Assembly: GCF_002362255.1 (NCBI RefSeq)
Contig: NZ_LPVV01000038.1
Span: forward strand, 186,001-250,000
DNA: 64,000 nt
DNA from: Microbacterium sp. SZ1
GTDB lineage: Bacteria > Actinomycetota > Actinomycetes > Actinomycetales > Microbacteriaceae
Direction: 5' to 3'
A program made the translations under genes and the position numbers. The notes beneath the pieces are model-generated. The model was not told the DNA's origin. It ran no database searches and worked only from the letters and a program-made list of their open reading frames with translations. Of the stretch, positions 30,889-39,538 are shown in pieces. The stretch's first letter is position 1, and each line of letters begins with the position of its first letter.

Positions 30889-32074
30889 GCACGCCGCCCG
30901 CCAGGGAGAACACCGCCGCCGCCGCGAACACGAGCCAGAACCCGCCGACCAGCGCGACGAGCGCCGCGCCCAGCACCGGTCCGATCAGCTGCCCGAGCGC
31001 GGCCGTCACCGTGACGATGCCGAGATCGCGGGCGTGATCCCTCTCATCGGGCAGCAGGTCGGCGGCGAACGCGAGCCCGACCGTCGAGAAGGCTCCGTAG
31101 CCGATGCCCATGAGCGCGGCCGCCACCATCGTCGCCTCGAATGTGGGGATCATCGCGATCACGACGCCGGATGCCGCCTGCACCAGCGTCGCGGCGACCG
31201 TGAGCGTGCGCCGGTTCCCCGAGCGGTCGGAGAGGATGCCGGTGAGCACCGCCGCCAGCACGACGAACACCGTGTAGACGACGATGAGCAGCAGCAGGTT
31301 GTCCTGCGCGGCCACCGTGTCCTGGTGCAGGCCGTGAAGCAGGAAGAAGAGGAAGAGAGCGGTGCCGAGCGCGTTCCCGATGTTCGTGACGAGCCGTCCC
31401 GACAGCATCCAGGCGAAGTCGCGGTCGCGGAGCGAGGCGAGCAATGGACTGCGTCGCTGCACCGCCACGACTCGCGCGGCAGCGGGAGGATCAGGGAGGA
31501 GCAGCGCGGCGGCCGTACCCGCGAGGGCGATGATCACGGCGAGCAGCAGGTAGCCGTCGCGGATGCCGAGACCCAGGAGCACGACCACCCCGACGCCGAG
31601 CACGATACCGACGGCCTGACTCGACCCGACGGCGGCGGATGCCGAGCCCCGCCGCGTCTCCGGGAGCTGGTCGGCGATCAGGGCGGTGAACGCCGCCGAG
31701 GAGACCGCGATGCCGACGGAGACGCCGACCCATGCCAGACCGACAGCCCATGGGCCATCCGCGAAGCCGGTGACCACGAGGGCTGCGGCCGTCAGCAGCG
31801 CTCCCCCGAGCGCCCAGGGGCGACGTCGGCGACGTCCGGCGCCGGCGCGGTCGGAGAGCGCGCCGGCGACCGGACCCGCGACGATCCCCGCCAGGCCGCC
31901 GATACCCAGGACGAGGCCCGATGAGACGACACCGCGGATCCAGTCGTCCTCGGGCGTATCGAGCTGCAGTGGGAGGAGCAGCTGCACCGGGGTCAGCTGC
32001 ACCATCCAGATCGCCAACCAGGCGACCGTGAACAGAGTGATCCAGCGGGCTCCCACGCGAGCGCTGTCGGTCAT
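30806..32074 (-). CDS. MFS transporter
   Basis: A 422-residue major facilitator with about twelve predicted helices and the loop 2-3 motif GALSDRAGAGRRRRRPW (G-x-x-x-D-R-x-G), repeated in the second half as GILSDRSGNRRT. It resembles drug or sugar efflux carriers (SLC45-like arrangement), but the substrate cannot be assigned. ATG 32074 is seven bases after CACAAT. The C-terminal tail is basic and Pro/Arg/Ser rich and is encoded opposite the hydrolase 3' end. Confidence 0.87.
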   Translation of the reverse strand: MTDSARVGARWITLFTVAWLAIWMVQLTPVQLLLPLQLDTPEDDWIRGVVSSGLVLGIGGLAGIVAGPVAGALSDRAGAGRRRRRPWALGGALLTAAALVVTGFADGPWAVGLAWVGVSVGIAVSSAAFTALIADQLPETRRGSASAAVGSSQAVGIVLGVGVVVLLGLGIRDGYLLLAVIIALAGTAAALLLPDPPAAARVVAVQRRSPLLASLRDRDFAWMLSGRLVTNIGNALGTALFLFFLLHGLHQDTVAAQDNLLLLIVVYTVFVVLAAVLTGILSDRSGNRRTLTVAATLVQAASGVVIAMIPTFEATMVAAALMGIGYGAFSTVGLAFAADLLPDERDHARDLGIVTVTAALGQLIGPVLGAALVALVGGFWLVFAAAAVFSLAGGVLTAQARRPHSSRPARHRPSRSPDAAPR

Positions 32075-32129
32075 AGGGTCGATTGTGCACCCGTGTCCGC
32101 CCGTTTAGGGGGAACGCCTCGACTGCTGG

Positions 32130-32135
32130 TAGACT
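32130..32135 (+). promoter_or_regulatory. rpsT promoter -10
   Basis: TAGACT 105 bases before the rpsT start, giving a leader of about 95 bases. In the leader CGTGTGG (32150-32156) can pair with CCACACG (32233-32239), which abuts the GTG start. Confidence 0.5.
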
Positions 32136-32238
32136 CATCTCTTGGCTTGCGTGTGGGTTCTTCCCTCACGACCGCCGCGCGGAAGCCCTCTTCTTCTGCC
32201 GGCATTCCGAACAACCTCCGTATAGAAAGCGTCCACAC

Positions 32239-32499
32239 GTGGCAAACATCAAGTCGCAGATCAAGCGCAACAAGACCAACGAGAAGGCGCGCGAGCGCAA
32301 CAAGGCCGTCAAGAGCGAGCTCAAGACGCACATCCGCGCCGCCCGCACCGCTATCGCCTCGGGCGACAAGGCCGCTGCCGAGGTTGCCGTGAAGAACGCG
32401 TCCCGCAAGCTCGACAAGGCCGTCAGCAAGGGTGTCATCCACCAGAACCAGGCTGCGAACCGCAAGTCGGCGATCGCCAAGCAGGTCTCCGCTCTCTGA
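32239..32499 (+). CDS. rpsT: 30S ribosomal protein S20
   Basis: A basic ribosomal protein of 86 residues binding 16S rRNA. The protein begins [21 protein letters not shown], read with a GTG start (first residue Met), and ends [14 protein letters not shown] (AIAKQVSAL). GAAAG lies nine bases before GTG 32239. Longer upstream in-frame extensions are not S20-like. It follows comEC-holA on the opposite strand, its usual neighbourhood, and ends at a perfect terminator. S20 represses its own translation in E. coli; here the leader pairing hints at similar control. Confidence 0.97.
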   Translation: MANIKSQIKRNKTNEKARERNKAVKSELKTHIRAARTAIASGDKAAAEVAVKNASRKLDKAVSKGVIHQNQAANRKSAIAKQVSAL

Positions 32500-32510
32500 G
32501 CATCGACCAC

Positions 32511-32549
32511 CGAGAAAGGGCCCGTCTCATCGAGACGGGCCCTTTCTCG
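32511..32549. terminator. rpsT terminator, 18-bp perfect hairpin
   Basis: Arms 32511-32528 and 32532-32549 pair perfectly (CGAGAAAGGGCCCGTCTC) with a 3-base loop. The A-run in the left arm and the T-run in the right make it able to serve both strands, i.e. also the convergent mutase-like gene. Confidence 0.9.
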
Positions 32550-32611
32550 TGCGCGTCGTGTGCTCTTGTGCGCCTCGTAGTCGCCAGTGCGATCGCGCGG
32601 CGCGGCGGCGG

Positions 32612-33307
32612 TCAGCCGGCCGGTGTCTCGACCGGCTCGCCGGGCTCCCCCACCGGTTCGGCGGGGACGTCCAGGGCGGATGGGTCTTCCAGGTCGAGGC
32701 CGCCGAGCGGTTCCTGCTGCCACGAGACGAGGCGCCATCCCTCGTCGGGGGTGCCTTCGATGACGCACATGCCCGTGTTGTACAGGCGCCAGTGCACGGC
32801 GTCGTCGAGATCGATGCCGTCGAGTCGCGCGGCGGCCCAGACGCGGATCGCCGCGCCATGGCTGACGACGACGGCTGCTCCGTCGACGTTGCGGGACGCG
32901 ACGTGGGCGATCGCCGCGTCGTAGCGCGCGAGGAGCTCCGTGCCGCTCTCACCACCCTCGATCGCGAAGCCGAGGTCGCCGGTGAGCCAGCGCCGCGCGG
33001 CACTGACGTAGCCCTCGATCGCCTCGCGGTCGCTGTGCATCTCCCAGCGGCCGGCGGATATCTCCTCGAGCCCTTCGACGACCTCGATGTCCAGCCCTCG
33101 ATCGTCGGCGAGCGGAGTGGCGGTGAGCTGAGTGCGCACGAGGGGCGAGGCGTAGATCGCGTCGACGCGTTCGTCGGCGAGAGCCGCGGGAATCGCCGAC
33201 GCCTGCGCATGACCGAGCGGAGTGAGGCCGGGTCCGGGCCGCCCGGTGTCGAGCGCGCCGATCACGTTGCTCGGCGTCTGTCCGTGGCGGATGAGCAGCA
33301 GTCTCAT
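32612..33307 (-). CDS. histidine phosphatase / phosphoglycerate-mutase-like protein
   Basis: A 231-residue histidine phosphatase superfamily member. The phospho-accepting motif LIRHGQTPSN is at residues 5-14, the second His in VVVSHGAAIR. Members of this type are cofactor-independent phosphatases more often than glycolytic mutases; substrate unknown. The C-terminus is Pro/Glu rich. ATG 33307 overlaps the holA stop by four bases, so the two are coupled. Confidence 0.9.
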   Translation of the reverse strand: MRLLLIRHGQTPSNVIGALDTGRPGPGLTPLGHAQASAIPAALADERVDAIYASPLVRTQLTATPLADDRGLDIEVVEGLEEISAGRWEMHSDREAIEGYVSAARRWLTGDLGFAIEGGESGTELLARYDAAIAHVASRNVDGAAVVVSHGAAIRVWAAARLDGIDLDDAVHWRLYNTGMCVIEGTPDEGWRLVSWQQEPLGGLDLEDPSALDVPAEPVGEPGEPVETPAG

Positions 33308-34347
33308 GATTCCTCTCCGAAGGGGCGTCGTGTGGCGATGACGGTCAGCATGCGCTCCAGCGCGAAGATCGGGTCGCGTGCGGCACCCTTGACCTCGGCA
33401 TCCGCTTGCGCCGTCGCCTGGATCGCGAGTCCGAGCGAGTACTCGTTCCACCCCGCGAGGTCGCGGCGGGCGCGGTCGACTTGCCAGTCCTTCATGCCCA
33501 ATCGCTGCGCGAGCTGACGGCTCGGCTCGCGGTTGCCTGCGACGCGCGCCATGGTGCGCAGCTTCATGGCGAATGCGGCGACCATGGGCACCGGGTCCGC
33601 GCCCGACGCCAGAGCATGGCGCAGGGCGACGAGTGCCTCGCCGTACCGTCCGGCGATGGCCGTGTCGGCGACGACGAAGGCCGAGACCTCGACGCGGCCG
33701 CCGTAGTACTTCGTGACCACCTCTTCGGTGATGTCGCCCTCGACGTCGCCGATCAGCTGCTGGCAGGCCGCGGCGAGTTCGGTGAGGTCGTCGGCGAACG
33801 CCGAGACGAGTGCTCGCAGCGCCGGTGGGGCGATGCGCTTCTTCGCCGCCTTGAACTCGCCAGCCGCGAAGTCCACCCGGTCGCCGTCGCGCTTGATCGC
33901 GGGACACGCGATCTCGATGCCCTCACCGGTGCCCGCTCGGACGGCGTCGAGCAGCTTCTTGCCGCGCACACTCGCGCCCGTGTGGCGCAGGATGACCGTC
34001 GCGCCCTCCTGCGGGTGCTCGAGGTACGACACCGCCTCCTGGATGAAGGCGTCGGTGCACTTCTCCACGCCGGCGACGCGCACCAGCCGGGGTTCACCGA
34101 ACAGTGACGGGGAGGTGAGCGCAAGGAGGGTTCCGGGCGCGTAGTCGTCGGCGCGGACGTCGGTGACCTCGAGGGCGGGATCCTCAGCGCGCAGGTAGTC
34201 GCGGACACCCGCGATCGCGCGCTCCGCGCAGACCTCTTCAGGGCCGGATACGAGCACGATCGGAGCGGGGCGCGGATCGCGCCAGGAGACCTGAGGGATC
34301 TTGGCCGACGACGCCGCGCCTCGGGAAGGAGTACGCGCAGCAGCCAT
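33304..34347 (-). CDS. holA: DNA polymerase III subunit delta
   Basis: The clamp-loader delta subunit that opens the beta sliding clamp. Length 347 residues, with the delta N-terminal domain (APIVLVSGPEEVCAERAIAGVRDYL, in part LVSGPEEV) and the C-terminal collar (QRLGMKDWQVDRARRDLAGW). ATG 34347 lies six bases after TAGGCT, a leaderless pattern. In most relatives holA directly follows comEC; here a DUF222-HNH gene lies between. Confidence 0.93.
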   Translation of the reverse strand: MAAARTPSRGAASSAKIPQVSWRDPRPAPIVLVSGPEEVCAERAIAGVRDYLRAEDPALEVTDVRADDYAPGTLLALTSPSLFGEPRLVRVAGVEKCTDAFIQEAVSYLEHPQEGATVILRHTGASVRGKKLLDAVRAGTGEGIEIACPAIKRDGDRVDFAAGEFKAAKKRIAPPALRALVSAFADDLTELAAACQQLIGDVEGDITEEVVTKYYGGRVEVSAFVVADTAIAGRYGEALVALRHALASGADPVPMVAAFAMKLRTMARVAGNREPSRQLAQRLGMKDWQVDRARRDLAGWNEYSLGLAIQATAQADAEVKGAARDPIFALERMLTVIATRRPFGEES

Positions 34348-34359
34348 GGTTTCAGCCTA
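34348..34359 (-). promoter_or_regulatory. leaderless -10 box for holA
   Basis: TAGGCT (34359-34354), six bases, ATG 34347. holA therefore does not depend on comEC transcription. Confidence 0.6.
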
Positions 34360-34468
34360 CCGGGGGCCTACCGACATCAGACCCGTCACGCCGCGCCGCG
34401 CAACGTCAGAGCGGCACAGCACACGGTGGCAAAGCGGGACAGCGCCCGAGGTCGGACCGAGCACAGTC

Positions 34469-34489
34469 CGCGAGCGACGGACGCTCGCG
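34469..34489 (-). terminator. hairpin after the HNH gene
   Basis: CGCGAGCG (34469-34476) and CGCTCGCG (34482-34489) pair over 8 bases with a 5-base loop, 17 bases beyond the HNH stop codon. No T-tract. Confidence 0.5.
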
Positions 34490-34505
34490 CACGCGTTGGA
34501 CTCTC

Positions 34506-35855
34506 TCAGGCGGCGATGTCGTAGCGGGCGCGGCCGCCGAGGCGTGGGGTGCGGGTGGGGTCGACGGTGGCGGGTGGGATGAGCCAGACCCGCCCCTGGG
34601 TGCCGGTGCCGTGGATGCGGATGTCCCACCCGTTGTCGTGGACGCGATGGTGACACGACTCGCACAGCAGCACCCCGTTGACCAGATCCGTCGGACCGGT
34701 ATCGCGCTGCCACCATCGCAGGTGGTGGGCTTTGGTCATCTGCGGTGGAAGTCCGCACATCACGCACCCGCCGTCGCGTTCGACGAGGGCCAGACGTTGA
34801 GCCCGGGTGAAGAGTCGCTTCTCGCGCCCCCAGTCCAGGATCTCGCTGTCGGATCCGAGAACCACGGGGATCACTCCCCCGCTCGCGGCGATGCGCCGGC
34901 AGGTGCTGATGCTCACGGGCCGGTCGGTGCCGTCGATCGTCGCGACGCCCGTCCCCTCGGTCAGGTCGTCGAGGGACACCCGCACCACGACGGTCGCGCC
35001 GGTGGCCGGCATCCCGCCGTTGTCGCAGACGGTGGCGTGCTCGCAGATCGCGGTGAGCGCATCGGCCTGGATCATCGCCACACTGCGGCGATCAGCATCC
35101 TCCGCCTCCGGGTCCGGTGCCTGGGCACGCGCCTGGAACGTCGCCCCGACGAACGCCTGGATCGCTGCTCTGATCGGTGCGCCCGAGGCGATGTCGGTCT
35201 GCAGGGTCAGGTGCAGGGACCCGTCGCGCTCGAACATCGTCAGCGACCGCCCCGCGCGCGCCTGCTCCTCCCGCGGGGCAACGCCGTCGGGATCGAGCCA
35301 CGCCTCGGCGCGGACGACCAGCTTGCGCACATCGTCGAGCGACAGCCCTCGCGCCCGCTCCACCAACAGCCGTTCCGCCTCACCGACGCGCGTGAGGTCG
35401 ACCGTGAGGCGAGCACGATCGAGCAGCGTCACGATGATCGCCGCACCCGCCCCGCTCAGCTCCCCCGACATCGACGCCCTCTGCACGAATGGGTACCGCG
35501 GCGGCAGCGCCTCCCCCAGCAGGCTCGCCCGGGGCGCGGTCGCCTCGCCGACCTTCACCAACCGCGACGCATCGCCGGTCGACCCTCCCGTCGTCGCGGC
35601 GATCATCGTCGCCGGCGACCGAAACCCCTGCTGCTTCGCCAAACCCTCAGATCCGAGTTCCGGACGCGATTCCCGTGCGATCCCCGCCGCCACCTCGGCA
35701 TGCAGACCATCCAACCGGCGCTGCACCACACCGATCGCCCGGTGAGCGGCCAGCAGCTGCGCCCGAGACAACTCCGCGCCGTTCCCGGCATCCGCCCACG
35801 CCTCATCGAGGCACTGAAACGCCTCGAGAAGCGGAGCCAAATGCGATGAAGTCAT
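34506..35855 (-). CDS. DUF222 and HNH endonuclease domain protein (13E12-type)
   Basis: A 449-residue protein with the long helical DUF222 region (about residues 1-330) and a C-terminal HNH nuclease: CVMCGLPPQ, KAHHLRWW and LLCESCHHRVHDNGW supply the zinc cysteines and the catalytic histidines. This is the '13E12 repeat' family, present in many copies in actinobacterial genomes and suspected to be mobile or DNA-acting (role unproven). ATG 35855 lies six bases after TAAACT. It separates comEC from holA, an unusual position. Confidence 0.9.
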   Translation of the reverse strand: MTSSHLAPLLEAFQCLDEAWADAGNGAELSRAQLLAAHRAIGVVQRRLDGLHAEVAAGIARESRPELGSEGLAKQQGFRSPATMIAATTGGSTGDASRLVKVGEATAPRASLLGEALPPRYPFVQRASMSGELSGAGAAIIVTLLDRARLTVDLTRVGEAERLLVERARGLSLDDVRKLVVRAEAWLDPDGVAPREEQARAGRSLTMFERDGSLHLTLQTDIASGAPIRAAIQAFVGATFQARAQAPDPEAEDADRRSVAMIQADALTAICEHATVCDNGGMPATGATVVVRVSLDDLTEGTGVATIDGTDRPVSISTCRRIAASGGVIPVVLGSDSEILDWGREKRLFTRAQRLALVERDGGCVMCGLPPQMTKAHHLRWWQRDTGPTDLVNGVLLCESCHHRVHDNGWDIRIHGTGTQGRVWLIPPATVDPTRTPRLGGRARYDIAA

Positions 35856-35867
35856 GCTCCCAGTTTA
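35856..35867 (-). promoter_or_regulatory. leaderless -10 box for the HNH gene
   Basis: TAAACT (35867-35862), six bases, ATG 35855. Confidence 0.6.
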
Positions 35868-35917
35868 GTAACTATGTTCGAATCACGGTCGATATGCCGA
35901 TACAGAGCGAATGCAGG

Positions 35918-38260
35918 TCACGGAGACCCTCGTTCCTTCCATATCTCGAATCCGTCCACTCCCGGGCCCACGAGCACCCGACCGTCCAGATCGGTGCGCA
36001 GCACGGTCGTACCCGCCGTCTCGAGCATCGCGAGCGCCTCGTCTCGAGGGTGTCCGTAGTCGTTCTCCGCGCCCACGCCGATCAGCCCGATCGTCGCCGT
36101 GATCTCCTCGTACAGCGCCGGCTCCTGGTCACCGCTCCCGTGGTGAGACACCTTGACGACCTGATGAACGCCACGCACCCGCTGAGACCTCAGCAACACG
36201 CTCTGCGACTCCGCGGAGAGATCACCCAGGTACAGCGATCGTGGCACTCCCCCGCCTTCGATCTCCAGAACCACGCTGAGATCGTTCCCCGGAGGGAACG
36301 CCTTCTCGTCTCGCGCAGGCCACAGCACGCTCCACTGAGCATCACCGAGATCACCGCGCACCCGTGCGTATACCTCCTCGACCACCGCACCCCCTTCAGC
36401 CAATCGCTCGAGCGTCTTCTCGTCGGCGGTCTCACCCGGAGGGCCGTGCACCACCGTCCCCACCCGGCCCTGAACAGCGTCGACTCCGCCGACATGGTCG
36501 AGGTCGAAGTGGGTCAGCACCAACAGATCGAGCCGAGCGACGCCCAGCGCGCGAAGACAATCGTCCAGCAGCGCCGGGTCCGGGCCGGTGTCGATCAGCG
36601 CCACCTCCTGCGCCGACCGCACCACCACAGCGTCACCCTGCCCGACGTCGCACATCGCGATCGTCCAGCCTGTCGGAGTGGTCATGCGCGCGAGCGGACC
36701 GGAGAGCACCACGTGCGAGGCGCCAAGGGCCAGTGCGCCTGACAGCACCGAAACGGCGACCGTCCGAAGCACACGCAAACGGCGTCCGTGCCCGCCGACG
36801 ACGACTCCGACCGCGCCGCTCAGCGCCGCCACGACGAGGGCACTGAGCACACCCGGAGGGACCGCCACCTCGGCGAACGGCAGCCGCCCCGTCACGTCCG
36901 CGGTGGCAGCGATCCATGACGCCGGGAGCCAGGCCGTCGCAGCGAGGACATCCGCGAGCATTGGCACCGGAGCGAAAAGGCAGGCGAGCAGGCCGATCAC
37001 CGTGGCGACGGGCGCCGCGGGCGCGGCGAGCAGATTCGCCGCGAGCCCCACGAGGGACTGCTTCTCGGCGAACAACGCGATGATCGGACCGCAGGCGAGC
37101 TGGGCCGCGAGAGGGACGGCGATCGCAAGAGCGAGCGGCGACGGCATCCACCGGGCGAGCCCTCGCGACAGAATGGGTGCCAGCAGGATCAACGCGCCGG
37201 ACGCGACCACTGAGAGTGCGAAGCCCGGGGTCGACGCCAGCCAGGGATCGACGATGAGGATGCCGGCCGCGCTGAGCGCCAGCATCCCCGCTCCGGCGCT
37301 GGGGCGACCGATCAGGAGCGAGATCATGGCCACCCCCGCCATGACACCGGCTCGGATCACGCTCGGCTCCGGCGTGACCAGGATCACGAACCCCGACAGT
37401 CCCCCTGCTGCGAGCAGGATGCGGAGCCCACGCCCCGCGCCGCACAGCGATGCCAACCAGACCACGGCTCCCACGACGATCGCGCAGTTGGCACCGCTCA
37501 CAGCGGTGAGGTGACTGAGTCCGCTCGTGCGCATGGCGTCGTTCAGCTCCGCACCGACCGCGCGGGTGTCGCCGACGGCCAGGCCCGGCAGGAGTCCAGC
37601 GCCGGGCTCGGGAAGACGCGTCGAGCGTTCGATGAATGCGTGCCGCAGCCCGGCCGCCACGGCGAACACGCCCGCCGCTTCCCGCTCCACCGAAGACGCG
37701 CTCGCGAAGAGCACGAGTGCCGCACGCTCCCCCGGTTCTGTCGACGCGCTCTCGCCGGTCACCCGCACGATCGCCCCGAGGTCGAATCCCTCGGCCGGCT
37801 CGACGCCGACGCGCACCGGCGCGGACGCGGGACGCACACCACCCGGCGATCCGATCCCGCTCAACTGGAGGTCCATCCACAAGCGCCCGTCCCGCCCCAC
37901 CGAGGCCGACGATGCGACCTCGCCCACCGCCTCGACGACCCTGCCGTCCCATTCCCGCACCGCCGCACGATGCACCGTCTCCGACATGACGGTGAACGCC
38001 ACTGCTGCCCCGACCGTCAGAACCACGATCATCAGCCCGCCCGCCGAAGCAGCCGACTGACGACGCAGCACCATCGCAGCACCCGTGACGAGTGCGGCCG
38101 CCGCGCACGCACCCACCCACCACCCCGACGTCTCCGGCACGAAGACGCAGACCAGCGCCACACCCCACGCCCCGGCCGCCGGCGGAAGCAGCCGGAGGTC
38201 ACGCGTCGCACCAGGTCCGCGTCCCAGGTGCTCGCCCGCGGCCTCCGTCTGCACAGCCAT
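35918..38260 (-). CDS. comEC: ComEC/Rec2 DNA-uptake channel
   Basis: The membrane channel for single-stranded DNA uptake in competence. Length 780 residues. An N-terminal DUF4131-like part and OB fold, the multi-helix Competence domain (SGLSHLTAVSGANCAIVVG is the core, near residue 240), then a C-terminal metallo-beta-lactamase-type nuclease domain with LTHFDLDHVGG and VSHHGS. All parts are present, so it is a full-length form. ATG 38260 is six bases after TAGGTT. No pilus genes are in the window, so competence is not proven. Confidence 0.95.
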   Translation of the reverse strand: MAVQTEAAGEHLGRGPGATRDLRLLPPAAGAWGVALVCVFVPETSGWWVGACAAAALVTGAAMVLRRQSAASAGGLMIVVLTVGAAVAFTVMSETVHRAAVREWDGRVVEAVGEVASSASVGRDGRLWMDLQLSGIGSPGGVRPASAPVRVGVEPAEGFDLGAIVRVTGESASTEPGERAALVLFASASSVEREAAGVFAVAAGLRHAFIERSTRLPEPGAGLLPGLAVGDTRAVGAELNDAMRTSGLSHLTAVSGANCAIVVGAVVWLASLCGAGRGLRILLAAGGLSGFVILVTPEPSVIRAGVMAGVAMISLLIGRPSAGAGMLALSAAGILIVDPWLASTPGFALSVVASGALILLAPILSRGLARWMPSPLALAIAVPLAAQLACGPIIALFAEKQSLVGLAANLLAAPAAPVATVIGLLACLFAPVPMLADVLAATAWLPASWIAATADVTGRLPFAEVAVPPGVLSALVVAALSGAVGVVVGGHGRRLRVLRTVAVSVLSGALALGASHVVLSGPLARMTTPTGWTIAMCDVGQGDAVVVRSAQEVALIDTGPDPALLDDCLRALGVARLDLLVLTHFDLDHVGGVDAVQGRVGTVVHGPPGETADEKTLERLAEGGAVVEEVYARVRGDLGDAQWSVLWPARDEKAFPPGNDLSVVLEIEGGGVPRSLYLGDLSAESQSVLLRSQRVRGVHQVVKVSHHGSGDQEPALYEEITATIGLIGVGAENDYGHPRDEALAMLETAGTTVLRTDLDGRVLVGPGVDGFEIWKERGSP

Positions 38261-38272
38261 CCGGACAACCTA
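38261..38272 (-). promoter_or_regulatory. leaderless -10 box for comEC
   Basis: TAGGTT (38272-38267), six bases, ATG 38260. comEA uses the same hexamer and spacing. Confidence 0.6.
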
Positions 38273-38424
38273 GAAGCGAGAGGACGCGGCCTCTGACCGC
38301 GAACCCACGTTCAGTGGAGAATCTGCCCCATGCCGTGGATGTGCAGGATCGCTGCAGACAGCCTCCCCCGCCGACGCGGTCACTCTCCGAGTACCATGTC
38401 CGCGGCGTGTGGGAGACTCGCGCC

Positions 38425-38844
38425 ATGGAACAGCGCGTCAGCTTCATCACCCTCGCCGTCGCCGATCTGAGCCGCAGCCGGGCCTTCTACGTCGACGGCC
38501 TGGGGTGGGGGCCGATCTTCGCCGGCGCCGACGTCCTCATGCTGCCCGTCGCGGACCGACTGATCCTGTCACTCTGGTCGGTCGAAGGCTTCACCGCGGA
38601 GATCGGCGAGGCACCGGCATCCGGCATCGCCCCGGTCACCCTCGCGCATAACCTGGCCACCCCTGCCGAGGTCGACGCGGTCCTCGACGAGGTACGCGCC
38701 CTCGGCGCTCCCGTGAGTCCGGCTCGCGAGCGCGAGTGGGGCGGCTACTCGGGGTACTTCTCCGACCCCGATGGATTCCGCTGGGAGGTCGCGGTCAACC
38801 CCGGCGAGACCGGAGACTTCGTGCTGGCCCCCATCACACCCTGA
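38425..38844 (+). CDS. VOC/glyoxalase superfamily protein
   Basis: A 139-residue VOC protein with the fold's typical start (RVSFITLAVADLSRSRAFYVDGLGW) split here as SFITLAVADLSRSRAFY and ending GYFSDPDGFRWEVAVNP. Substrate unknown. ATG 38425 is six bases after GAGACT, a weaker version of the leaderless pattern; GTG 38407 is an in-frame alternative. It sits on the opposite strand between comEC and comEA and overlaps the comEA 3' end by 11 bases, so it is likely a later insertion into the com locus. Confidence 0.87.
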   Translation: MEQRVSFITLAVADLSRSRAFYVDGLGWGPIFAGADVLMLPVADRLILSLWSVEGFTAEIGEAPASGIAPVTLAHNLATPAEVDAVLDEVRALGAPVSPAREREWGGYSGYFSDPDGFRWEVAVNPGETGDFVLAPITP

Positions 38845-39427
38845 CGCCGTCGCGGATGCCGGCGAGGAGCTTCTCGCCGATGCCTGGCACCGCCAGGAGA
38901 TCGTCGACCGACTGGAACCGTCCGTTCTCCTCGCGCCACGCGATGATCCGCTCCGCCAGCGCCGGTCCGATCCGGGGCAGCGTCTCGAGAGCCGCCTGAT
39001 CCGCCGCGTTCAGATCGATCCGGTCGTCACCCGGCGCGGCAACCCCGGGCTCGCCCTTCGCCGCTCCGAGCACCGGGACGACGATCTGCTCACCGTCGGT
39101 CACGGCCCGCGCGAGGTTCACGCCGGCGAGATCGGCCTGGTCTGTGGTGCCTCCGGCCGCGGCGACCGCGTCCACGAGCCGGGCGTCCACGTCGAGCAGG
39201 TAGAGACCCGGCTGCTCGACCGCGCCGAGCACATGCACGTAGAGCTCACCCGCTGCAGACACAGACGGCTCATCGGTCGACATCGGTATCGACTCGGTCG
39301 GCGCCGCCTGCCCGCGGAGCAGGCCAAGACCGACGGCGCCCGACAGGACGACGAGGGCGACCACCACGGCAGCGCCGACGCTCAGACGCAGACGACGCAG
39401 CCGGGGTGGAGGCGGGGACTCTGTCAC
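38834..39427 (-). CDS. comEA: ComEA DNA receptor
   Basis: A membrane-anchored DNA-binding protein for competence, 197 residues. One N-terminal membrane helix (about 16-38), an SLBB domain (LYVHVLGAVEQPGLY), a linker, and a C-terminal double helix-hairpin-helix (DLNAADQAALETLPRIGPALAERI; LLAVPGIGEKLLAGIRDG). GTG 39427 is six bases after TAGGTT. It would hand DNA to ComEC, encoded downstream past the VOC gene. Confidence 0.93.
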   Translation of the reverse strand: MTESPPPPRLRRLRLSVGAAVVVALVVLSGAVGLGLLRGQAAPTESIPMSTDEPSVSAAGELYVHVLGAVEQPGLYLLDVDARLVDAVAAAGGTTDQADLAGVNLARAVTDGEQIVVPVLGAAKGEPGVAAPGDDRIDLNAADQAALETLPRIGPALAERIIAWREENGRFQSVDDLLAVPGIGEKLLAGIRDGVRV

Positions 39428-39439
39428 CCCGCCAACCTA
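39428..39439 (-). promoter_or_regulatory. leaderless -10 box for comEA
   Basis: TAGGTT (39439-39434), six bases, GTG 39427. Confidence 0.6.
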
Positions 39440-39514
39440 GACGCGCACGCCGACGTCTCCGGGCCGGACAAAGCCTCACCGGGCACAACTCGCTTCACTC
39501 CGGAGATGTGCAGA

Positions 39515-39531
39515 AGCGGTCGGCGACCGCT
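39515..39531 (-). terminator. leuS terminator hairpin
   Basis: AGCGGTC (39515-39521) and GACCGCT (39525-39531) pair over seven bases with a 3-base loop; on the minus strand it is followed by TCTGC. It lies 7 bases beyond the leuS stop. Confidence 0.6.
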
Positions 39532-39538
39532 CTCGACG

